Source: Thereva unica (lineage: Eukaryota > Arthropoda > Insecta > Diptera > Therevidae). From it: a stretch of DNA of 64,000 nt. A program made the translations under genes and the position numbers. The DNA lies in assembly GCA_949987705.1 (NCBI GenBank), contig OX465282.1:68631922-68695921 (forward strand), read 5' to 3'. The notes beneath the pieces are model-generated. The model made no database searches and was not told the origin of the DNA. It saw only the letters and a list, made by a program, of their open reading frames with translations. Below are positions 55,958-64,000 of the stretch, piece after piece (the first letter of the stretch is position 1; the number at the start of each line of letters is the position of its first letter).

Positions 55958-56472
55958 TCATTCATCATCATTGCGCTCCTTTAATCCCTCATGGGACATG
56001 GGGCGGAAACAGTTGCCCTCCAGCGGACTCTGTTTTGCGCTACAGCTCTCAACTCCGACCAGGATCTCCCAGTTGTTGCGGCTTCTGCTAGTAGGGTTCT
56101 CATCCCCGTTGTTATACCGTTGTTATAGGTCTTCCGACTCGACGGGATCCTTGCGGATTCCAGTCGAGGGCCTGTTTGGCTAGATTTTCGTTTTCGCGTC
56201 GCAAGGTGTGGCCAACCCAATTCCATTTCCTTCGTCTGATTTGGTCGTCTATCCTTTCTTGGCCGTCACGGCGCCATAGTTCTTCGTTTGAAATTCTATC
56301 CTGCCAGCGGATTTTTAGGATACGACGCAGGTATCTGTTGTTGAAGACTTGTAGGCGCCTTGTGATGAATTGGATGACTTTCCATGTTTCGCAACCGTAC
56401 AAAAGTACTACCTTAACGTTGGAGTTGAACAGCCGCAATTTGGAGTTGAACAGCCGCAATGAAGCTGCTTAA
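55958..56472 (-). pseudogene. LINE family C, 3' end with C-terminal RT tail
   Basis: The minus frame 56459-56112 reads VVLLYGCETWKVIQFITRRL, then VFNNRYLRRILKIRWQD, RRRKWNWVGHTLRRENENLA and QALDWNPQGSRRVGRP. This is the typical C-terminal tail of RTE-like LINE RTs. A 3' part (to 55981) and a TCATCATCATT tail complete the end. The same family occurs at 42020-42165 and 62879-64000. Confidence 0.8.
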
Positions 56473-56640
56473 CATTCATTGCAAATTACACGCCACTACC
56501 TGGATATGAAATCTCTGCAATATTTTTTCAAACCAGGTCTGTTATCTTAAACACCATTCCGAATACATATGTACATACATATATTTTACAACTTCACAAA
56601 TCTTTATGTTATGGCTATTGTGAAAACCTCAGATCAAAAT
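56473..56640. other. Short unassigned spacer
   Basis: Nothing recognised. Confidence 0.3.
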
Positions 56641-56644
56641 TGAC

Positions 56645-58190
56645 AAAAGAATATGTTGGATTAGGTTAGGTTAGATATGGCTGAGCTGTTGGTTTAAGCG
56701 CGTACACTTAAGCCAAAAGGATAAGCCCATTGTGATGCCATAGTAATCCCACTTTAAACCTGATGTTAAAGTATCGTTTCTGCGCTAAACCATCTCGAGG
56801 AAGTAATGAATTTTAGAAAGGGTTCATCAAATGTGGTTAACCTCGTTCTGCTAAGGGCCGGGCAGTGACAAAGGAGATGTAGTACACTTTCCTTCACGTC
56901 CGATTCTTACAGCTTCTGCAAAAATCGTAGGTCTCAAGACCTAAGCATGTCGCATGAGTCCCTTCAAACAGTGTCCGGTCAGCATTCCCACTATAACTGA
57001 GAGGTCTTGTCTCCCGAGGCTCAGTTGTGAAGTGTTCCGCATGTGGTCATAAGAGAGCTAAGTTAATTTGGCTAAAGTGCATTTATTAAGATTCCTCCAA
57101 TGCTTTTTCGCTTATTGCATTGTGTGCTGCTTGTATCGGAGTTTAAAGGTGGCCCAAAGCATACCAACAATTTCCTTTTATGGTCGTGCCTTTCCTAGCC
57201 AATTCGTCAGCTTTAAAATTTCCCTCTATATTTTGGTGACCGGGCACCCCCATACGAGGAGGGTCCTGAACTGTTGAGCCATCTTGTTAAGAGATCTGCG
57301 ACATTCAGAGGTAGTTCTAAAATTGTTTGTGCAAGACAGAGCCGCCTGGCTATCTGAGAAGATGTAGACTATCCGGTTCCTTTCGTCTTGCTGGTTGATT
57401 TGTAGAACAGCCTTTTTTATGGCTAGAACCTCCTCTTGCAGTGATCGGGTAGTCGGAAGGAGACTACAATTCCAAGCTCTGGGGAAATACTCCTCCTCCC
57501 ACCCGACCCTCGAGCTTAGAGCCATCAGTAAAGAAGTTTATGGCACCCTGAAATCTGTGTGGTCTATTTCTCCATTCACGACGTGAAGGGATGTGCACTC
57601 CATAGCTCCTCATGAAGGTAATCTCGGGTATGCAGAAGTTGGTTTTTGTGGGGATAGTTAGAGTTCAGTACCTTTGTGTGCCCTCTCCTGATTGCGGTCC
57701 AAAAACCAGATTATTTTATTCCAAGGGCTGTGATGGTTGCGCTTTCCCTTGCCACGAGATTTAAAGGAGGGAGGTATAACATAACATTTAGGGCATCTGT
57801 AGGTGTGGACCGAAGTGCTTCTGTTATGCATAACTCCGCACATCTTTGTACTTTGTGTATTTTGTTTAGCACGGTGGATTTTTTTAGGGTTGGCCACCAT
57901 ACTAAGACCCCGTAAAAGAGAATTTGGCGGACCATCACTGTGTAGATCCGTACTATGCGCTCTTCTGTGTTTTCATTCCAATATCCAAGACTACTCCCAA
58001 GTATTTGGCAAGGTTGCTAATTTTCAGCCAAACATTGTTAAGTCGGGGATGTTAACGGAGGGATGTTATACCTCCTTGTGAAGAGGGCCAGTTCCATTTT
58101 CACTGGGTTGACGATAAGTCGGCGGGTCGCGGTTCAGCTTGAGAGGGTTTGTAACATCGCCTTCTTGAGATCACAGAGGACTTGAGGCCT
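56645..58190 (-). pseudogene. LINE family G with RNase H (I/LOA-like), 3' part
   Basis: On the minus strand, from 58170 down, there is an RT end (VNPVKMELALFTRR, then LAKYLGVVLD) and a post-RT region (KVQRCAELCITEALRSTPTD, LNVMLYLPPLNLVARESAT; 57938-57711). An RNase H domain follows (VLAIKKAVLQI, VYIFSDSQAALS, 57525-57226), then VPGHQNIEGNFKADELARKG near 57230-57170. The 3' end reads through LTGHCLKGL to CTAACCTAACCTAATCC at about 56660. RNase H in a non-LTR element points to the I/LOA group and away from Jockey. Multiple stops, so inactive. Confidence 0.8.
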
Positions 58191-58686
58191 TAGCTCTCTC
58201 TATAAAAAAAATTGAACACGATCGTAGGAAAAGACATACTCATTTACTCAAAGGTGAGTATCCATCTGAATGCTCTTTTATAATTTAAAGTCAGCACACT
58301 TAATATATATTTTCATCCCTAACAAAAAAAAGTACCAAGTATTCCCGTCTAAGAAACCTGGCATTATGATATATAGGTGCATGATGTACATTAGAATATA
58401 TTTTTGATTCTACGATCTCGACTGATATGTATAGTGTAAATAGTTCCAATATGTAAGTAACTGTTAGAATTTAGGCAAAAAGGAAATGCAGAAAGTGATG
58501 GTATTATTTAGAAATACAATTAAATAGTTCGACGTATTAGAATTCGAACTGATTTTTATATACAAAATAAAAATAAGAATAAAAACATAATAATTTAATA
58601 AATAGAACCTGCAAATTTCAAGTCCTGTAAAAATTTGTTGATAAATAATAATTAAATGCATATATGTATAAGTATAGGAGAATATA
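58191..58686. other. AT-rich unassigned DNA
   Basis: No coding sequence or repeat recognised before the TA at 58685-58686 that borders the Tc1-like element. Confidence 0.4.
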
Positions 58687-59637
58687 CAGCTGTGAACATT
58701 AAAATAGCAGTAGTCAAAAAAAAATTTAAATAGTTAAATATATTCCAAGTAGCTTACATAATAATAAATATTTACGGGTATTTTATTTTCATACGTCAAA
58801 GTAATTAATTAAAAACGAAAAATGAAAAACGTATTCCTACAAACAATACTGTAAAACGGTGAGATGTCTTTAACGTGGTTAACATTAAAATAGTAGTCTT
58901 TTATCTTGATTAGAATTCTGTAAAGAAAAGTTGCCCAAAAATAGTTTTTTGTCGTTAAATTAAACGTTTCAGTGTTATAACACCTAATATTTTGTTGCAT
59001 CTCCCAATGCTTCGATAACTGCTTTGCAACGTCGCGACATTGAGTCGACTAATTTACTGCATCCAGCAGCCGGTATAGAGTACCATGCATTTTGCACAGC
59101 TCCCCAAAGTTGTGCATTATTTGTTGGATTCGCTTCAGCCACACCTCTTTTAAAGTCTCCCCAAAGATTTTCAATGGGGTTGAGATCAGGAGACTGAGCT
59201 GGCCAGTCCATAACCTCCACTCCATTGACCCGAAACCATTCCTTTGCCTTACGACTGGTATGTTTTGTGTCATTATCCTGCTGGACAACCCATCTAAGAG
59301 GCATTTCTTCGCAAGGGTATGGTAGCATTACATTTTCCAAAATACTCACATACACATTTTGGTCCATGATACCATCAATTTTGTGTATGGGACCCACACC
59401 GTAATACAAAAAACATTTTTGACCCACCAAACTTAACTGTTTTCGTGGTTTATTTTGGATGGTACTCCATATTTGGTGGACGTCGGACATAATCTCTAGA
59501 GCCAGTGTGAATTTTTTAAATTTAGGAGTACAGCTAAATACCCTCACATAATTCTTAGAATTTTTCGCCATCATAACGATTAGAAATGAGTTTAATGGAT
59601 TTGAATCGAAGTACTGCTATTTTAGTGTTCACAGCTG
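58687..59637 (-). mobile_element. Tc1-like element, internally deleted (951 bp)
   Basis: Inverted ends CAGCTGTGAACATTAAAATA and TATTTTAGTGTTCACAGCTG are bordered by the TA duplication (58685-58686 and 59638-59639), as in the Tc1/mariner superfamily. A second AACATTAAAATAGTAGT at about 58880 looks like a subterminal repeat. Full Tc1-like elements are about 1.6 kb, so roughly 0.6 kb is missing. Confidence 0.9.
58984..59574 (-). pseudogene. Tc1-like transposase, N-terminus deleted
   Basis: The 196-codon frame keeps the second half of the DDE catalytic domain: LYYGVGPIHKIDGIMDQN, then WVVQQDNDTKHTS (second Asp), then WPAQSPDLNPIENLWGD (third acidic residue region). The helix-turn-helix DNA-binding part and the first catalytic Asp are replaced by unrelated codons in front of about residue 50. 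The rest is well preserved, so the deletion derivative probably moved with help from a full-length relative. Confidence 0.9.
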
Positions 59638-59639
59638 TA

Positions 59640-60335
59640 GATCCATTATTTAGAAATAAATTATAGCTTAATATTCATCTAAGGCAGGTATCCGAAATTA
59701 GAAAATGGCAAAAAAATAATCGATAAACTCTAATAGGTAAAACATAGAAAATAAAATTTTTGATTGTGAATGATACGCAACAGTAAAACTTGTGTATATA
59801 TAAATGAAAGTTGTGTAGAAGCCATATCATAAGTTTAGTTTTGTACAATTATATTCGAATATAGGTTAATAAATAGTTTTAAGATCGTCACATAAGGTAA
59901 GAGATTTAAGATTCTACAACGTTACTTACCAACCAATGGTTAACTGATTAGTGAATAGCTGAAAATAAATATGGAATAAATCAGAAAATTGTAGTTTTTT
60001 TTAAACTTTATCAAATTTATTTCAAGGTGTCTTCAGTTATTGTACAACAAGTTTAAACTGAAACGCAAACGGATCCGGAAGGTTGCAGTTTCATGTTTCT
60101 GTGACATTGGATCATATGTGGATCACGCTATAATATTTCGGTTTCACTCTTCAAATTGCTCCCTACCAAGTAAGAGAAACCAAAAAGTCGAAATTCTAAA
60201 AATTCTATAAAAAACTACCTGGGACCCGGTACGCCTCGCTGCACCCATAAGCCAATAGTAAACAATAAAAACCAAGCACTGACTTAGTATTTTTCGAGAT
60301 ATGAATTTTACACAGATGAAGTGCCTCAAAGAACA
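59640..60335. other. Unassigned DNA
   Basis: No gene. GTACGCCTCGCTGCACCCAT at about 60229 recurs in similar form near 26012. Confidence 0.4.
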
Positions 60336-60760
60336 TGGATCGGTATATTGAGTATACTACATTGCTTATTGTATTCTACTTATCATACCCTTTCATTTAA
60401 TACCCCTGTCGAGGGGGTTGTGAATAAAGTGGTACCCCGCCCTCTTCAGGTGGCCGCCATGGATCTAACGTATATTGAGTATACTATATTGCTTATTGCA
60501 TTGGTTGACAGCTGTCAAACAATAGGTAGGCCATGAAGCTATTGAAACTAAAATAAAGTGAAAATTCCTAAAATTACCATTTTGTTGGGATTTTTCAGTT
60601 GTTTTTTTGGTTAAAGTATAAAAAATAGCGTACGACCTATTCTCAGACCTACCAAATATACACAAAAAATTTCATAAAAATCGGTCAACCCGTTTCGGAG
60701 GAGTTTGGTAACAAACACTGTGACTCGAGATTTTTATAGATATAGAGAGATTAAACTTGA
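60336..60760. repeat. Dispersed family X and related repeat fragments
   Basis: 60360-60470 matches family X (ATTGTATTCTACTTATCATA, CCCTTTCATTTAATACCCC, GTGGCCGCCATGG). 60530-60760 carries ATTTCATAAAAATCGGTCAA and GTTTCGGAGGAGTTTGG, ending TTTATAGATATAGAGA, a repeat type common in insect genomes whose class I cannot set. Confidence 0.55.
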
Positions 60761-60872
60761 CACAATTATTTTCGACCAGCACCCCAACTTTGCAAAAAAA
60801 AATTTAAACCGCGTAGATCGTATCGTATCATACTAAAAAACATGCCGTTAAGGGTACGGATGGGAGGCTGCT

Positions 60873-62537
60873 GTGCCGCGACGAGGAACAGCTCCAAACA
60901 ACAACATGTTTGCGTCATTCTTTCATCAATCTTTCTCATCTGCAGACTTTCAGCCTGACGACAATAATTTTCGCCACATTATCCCCAACCGAGAGGCTCA
61001 TTTTTTACCTCTCTCAATTACCATTGCCGATATCGTGAAACATATTGACGATCTTCCATTTGACTTTACTCCTGGCCCCGACGGTATTCCTCCTGCTGTC
61101 CTTAAGGCCTGTGTGGAGGTTCTCCAGTCTCCACTGAAAATCCTTTTTCTAAAATCCCTGGATAAAGGGTACTTCCCCACTTTGTGGAAGAATTCGTTCA
61201 TAATTCCTATTCACAAAAGTGGCTGCAAGAGTGAAATATCGAATTATAGGCCTGTTGCTAAGTTGTCTGCTATACCGAAACTTTTTGAGTCAATTATCTA
61301 TTCCACACTCGCTCCTATCTGCAAGAGGCTGATCTCAACGAATCAACATGGTTTTCTTGCAGCTCGTTCCACCACCACCAATCTTCTTGAGTTCACTGCT
61401 CATGCTGTCGAAGGCTTCGTTTCCGGTAGTCAAACTGATTGTGTTTACACTGATTTTAGTAAGGCATTCGACAAGCTCTCCCATTCCATTATTATTCTGA
61501 AATTAAGAATGTTAGGCTTTCCGCAAGCCCTTCTAGTATGGTTCCAGTCTTACTTAACTGACCGGACCTACCAAGTTCTTTTTCGTAGATCCAAATCAAT
61601 AACCATTGAAGCGTCGTCCGGTGTCCCTCAAGGAAGTCATCTTGGCCCTCTCCTCTTTATCTTATCAATTGATGACATTGTTCCCTTACTAAGACACTGT
61701 AGAATATTGATTTACGCTGATGACATCAAATTGTATCGGCACATAAAGAGTATGGAGGATTGCAAACTTCTGCAGATTGACCTTGATACCTTTTACTCTT
61801 GGTGTGCTAACAACAACCTGGTTCTTAATATTGGGAAATGCGAAGTCATGACTTTTAGTAGGAGACGTGATCCTATAATTTTTAACTACACCTTTTCTGA
61901 TGAGGGTATCCCTCGTGTTAATTTGGTTAAAGATCTCGGGATTAGATTTGATAGTAAGCTGGATTTCTCCACTCACATCAACTATATCTCTTCCAGAGGT
62001 AGTTTAGTCTTGGGTTTTATAAAAAGGTGGTCCAAGGAATTTAATAACCCGTTGGTTACTAAACACTTATATATTTCTCTTGTCAGACCATTACTTGAAT
62101 ATGCCTCCCAGGTTTGGTCTCCTCACTATTCTTCGCATGTTAGAACTATTGAATCGGTTCAACGAAGGTTTGTTCGATTCGCACTGAATCATCTTCCTTG
62201 GGAAAACCCAATAGTTCTTCCATCATATGAATCCCGGCTTAAGTTACTCAACTTAAGCTCTCTTCAAAAGCGTCGAGAGGTGGCCGATGTTGTATTTGTT
62301 CATCAGCTACTTAATGGAAAGGTCGACTCAGGTTTTTTAGGTCGCCGTGCGTCGTTTAGAGAGAGTCGTTATAATCTGAGAGGTCCACCTCTTTTACAAA
62401 TCAACTCCTCTAATACTAATTACGGTAGATTTGAACCTGTAAACCGCATGTTCATTAATGTTAACAATAATATTAATGTCTTTAGCGTGAGCATTAGTAA
62501 AGATGTCCTTAAAAGGAGTCTTTTTAATCTCACGTGA
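60873..62537 (+). CDS. LINE A reverse transcriptase, intact frame (5'-truncated)
   Basis: An uninterrupted 554-codon frame. The first ~11 codons come from flanking DNA, so the element's own sequence starts at MFASFFHQS (60907). Motifs in order: DFTPGPDGIPPAVL, KSEISNYRPVAKLSAIPKLF, NQHGFLAARSTTTNLLEF, YTDFSKAFDKLSHSIIILKL, SSGVPQGSHLGPLLFIL, the catalytic LIYADDIKLYRH, the thumb NNNLVLNIGKCEVMTFSR and VKDLGIRFDSKLDFSTHI, and a C-terminal tail (SLVRPLLEYASQVWSPHY, ESRLKLLNLSSLQKRREVAD). Style is Jockey/CR1-like. All catalytic residues are present, so the RT domain may still be active, though the endonuclease has been lost by truncation. Confidence 0.9.
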   Translation: MPRRGTAPNNNMFASFFHQSFSSADFQPDDNNFRHIIPNREAHFLPLSITIADIVKHIDDLPFDFTPGPDGIPPAVLKACVEVLQSPLKILFLKSLDKGYFPTLWKNSFIIPIHKSGCKSEISNYRPVAKLSAIPKLFESIIYSTLAPICKRLISTNQHGFLAARSTTTNLLEFTAHAVEGFVSGSQTDCVYTDFSKAFDKLSHSIIILKLRMLGFPQALLVWFQSYLTDRTYQVLFRRSKSITIEASSGVPQGSHLGPLLFILSIDDIVPLLRHCRILIYADDIKLYRHIKSMEDCKLLQIDLDTFYSWCANNNLVLNIGKCEVMTFSRRRDPIIFNYTFSDEGIPRVNLVKDLGIRFDSKLDFSTHINYISSRGSLVLGFIKRWSKEFNNPLVTKHLYISLVRPLLEYASQVWSPHYSSHVRTIESVQRRFVRFALNHLPWENPIVLPSYESRLKLLNLSSLQKRREVADVVFVHQLLNGKVDSGFLGRRASFRESRYNLRGPPLLQINSSNTNYGRFEPVNRMFINVNNNINVFSVSISKDVLKRSLFNLT

Positions 62538-62712
62538 CCATCTTTGTTTCCTGCTTGCGTAGGTTATATGTTAATTTGGGTTTGTGTTTTTATTTAATAA
62601 TTTTTATGTTACTAATATTTTACGTTTGCATGTCTCAGCTGAGCCACGGCAGTGGTAAATATTTCTCAGCCCTGCTGGGAAGTGTGCCTTCTGTGTTAGA
62701 AGGGAAACTCTA

Positions 62713-62755
<43 letters not shown>

Positions 62756-62871
62756 GTATGTATGTGTATGTATATATAGATTTTCATGCTTAGCTGAAAA
62801 GTGCGCCTTCTGTGCTAGAAGGGTTAACTCTTGCTGATATATATAAAAAAAAAAAAAAAAAAAAAAAAAAA
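60903..62871 (+). mobile_element. LINE family A, best copy
   Basis: 5'-truncated non-LTR element. Homology with the minus-strand copy at 3063-5740 starts at ATGTTTGCGTCATTC (60907). After the stop at 62537 a 3' untranslated region contains GTGTGCCTTCTGTGTTAGAA and, about 117 bases on, a second similar GTGCGCCTTCTGTGCTAGAA, separated by a TA/TG-rich microsatellite (62711-62780). It ends in 27 A (62845-62871). Confidence 0.85.
62711..62780. repeat. TA/TG-rich microsatellite
   Basis: Interrupted TA and TATG repeats inside the LINE A 3' end. Confidence 0.9.
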
Positions 62872-62878
62872 GATGGCG

Positions 62879-64000
62879 AGATTACTTCTTCGCAGCCCTG
62901 AATTGTTCACTTACACAGGAACCTCAGGAAAACAACAACAATGCACACCCAATAAGAATCACCACCAGGGCCGCAACCAAGATAGAAAAAGTAACCGCAA
63001 TTTATGCGATGGCCAATGGTAAAGCAGCTGAAAAAGATGACATCCCGCCAGAATTGTTGAAAGCCGATTCAAGCCTCATAGCAGATGTGCTTCAGCCAAT
63101 CCTGGACATAGCATGGAACACCTGTACCTTTCCGGGGGGATTGGGCGGAAGGTATCATAGTCAAAATACCAAAAAAGGGGGACCTAACAATATGTGACAA
63201 CTGGAGAGGCATCTATTTATTATCTACTCTGGTAAAAATTTTGTCATACATTTTACTACCTAGGAGAAGAGATTCAGTAGACCGAACTCTTAGGAGGCAA
63301 TAGGCCGGCTCATAATTGATAATATTAACACCTTGAGAATAATATTGGAGCAATCTACTGAATTCCGATCACCCCTTTACCTTGCTTTATATGGCAGGCA
63401 CTACGGCAACCTTGACTGCCTGATAAAATAATAAAATTGATAAAAGCCCTATACTACAATTTCAAATGCAGGGGTCTCCATAATGGAAAATTATCCGACA
63501 GCTTTGAGGTGAGCTCAGGAGTACGACAATTATGCCTACTACGGATGCCTTTACTATTTCTTATAGTAATAAATGACATCCTAGTCGGCGCTCTGGATAG
63601 TAGAACAGGCGGCATACAATCTGTTTCCTGGCCCGCAGACACCAGGTCCTCCAAAAAATGTTAAACAATTTGGCAACAAAAAGTAGTCCAGCAGACTTAA
63701 GGCAAAATCCGACTAAAACTAAAGAAATGAGGATAAATGCAAACACCATTGAATGGACAGCGCTGAATAACCGTGACGTGGAACTAGTAAATAAATTCTG
63801 CTACCTTGGTCGCATTATTACCGAAAATAACGGTGTAAAAGAAGACGTCAGTTTCAGAATAAGAGCATATGCATGCCTGTTCTGCATACGGAGATCTCAA
63901 CTAACACCAAATTGCGGCTGTTCAACTCCAACGTTCTTTTGTACGGCTGCGAAACATGGAAAATTACTCAATTCATCACATGGCGCGTTTTCATCAACAG
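62879..64000 (+). pseudogene. LINE family C (RTE-like), runs off the window end
   Basis: + strand pieces: AMANGKAAEKDDIPPELLKA (63005-63065), RT fingers, IKALYYNFKCRGLHNGKLSD and SFEVSSGVRQLCLLRMPLLF (63440-63560; GVRQGCLLSP is usual), ALDSRTGGIQ, then RINANTIEWTALN (63732), LVNKFCYLGRIITENNG (63788) and, at the end, LFNSNVLLYGCETWKITQFIT. That last block is identical in style to the element at 55958-56472. The YADD box is missing through a deletion around 63620-63690. Frameshifts are frequent. Confidence 0.75.

Overview
The window looks like a stretch of a large, transposon-filled insect genome, most probably a fly (Diptera). The grounds are one spliced host gene of the insect Ig/FN3 cell-adhesion type with introns of about 12-14 kb, a MADF-BESS protein inside a Harbinger-type transposon, a BEL/Pao element with a tRNA-Phe primer site, and many non-LTR retrotransposons of Jockey/CR1, RTE and I/LOA type. 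No bacterial gene organisation, CRISPR array or rRNA is visible. There is one 200-base assembly gap (15934-16133).

Host gene: three phase-0 exons on the + strand (26840-27142, 41020-41190, 53211-53369) encode the end of an Ig domain, an FN3 domain and a C-terminal hydrophobic tail that looks like a GPI-anchor signal. The earlier exons must lie upstream and I could not find them. Almost everything else is mobile DNA, much of it nested.

Layout. 1-3030: unassigned AT-rich DNA, a diverged MITE copy and a 1-kb foldback element. 3063-5740: a minus-strand LINE (family A) carrying a MITE. 5790-6490: the 3' end of a second LINE (family F), also split by a MITE. 7060-7750: a copy of an unclassified dispersed family (X). 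8180-9481: a decayed Tigger/pogo transposase. 9679-11057: a TTAA-flanked element with ~147-bp internal tandem repeats. 13200-15266: LINE debris, then a Harbinger element split by a tRNA-derived SINE. 15663-15933: a fragment of another transposon protein. 16134-20640: a LINE (B) interrupted by a nearly complete hAT element with an 8-bp target duplication. 22259-25504: a long-inverted-repeat element carrying an unfamiliar cysteine-rich protein and itself hit by a short retroposon. 25632-31560: MITEs, the first host exon, and a second TTAA element nested in a hAT-like repeat. 31787-38676: a composite BEL/Pao element with an inverted interior inside one pair of LTRs. 38682-48400: host exon 2, transposon protein fragments, RTE-like LINE and family X. 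48430-51990: a LINE (E) with endonuclease and RT. 53211-53369: the last host exon. 54370-64000: LINEs F, C, G (with RNase H), a Tc1-like element, the best LINE A copy, and another LINE C running off the end.

The most unusual structures are the BEL/Pao composite (outer LTRs, one 5-bp target duplication, inverted interior, tRNA-like scrap at a junction) and the long-inverted-repeat element at 22.3-25.5 kb. All assignments come from reading motifs by eye; no database search was possible.
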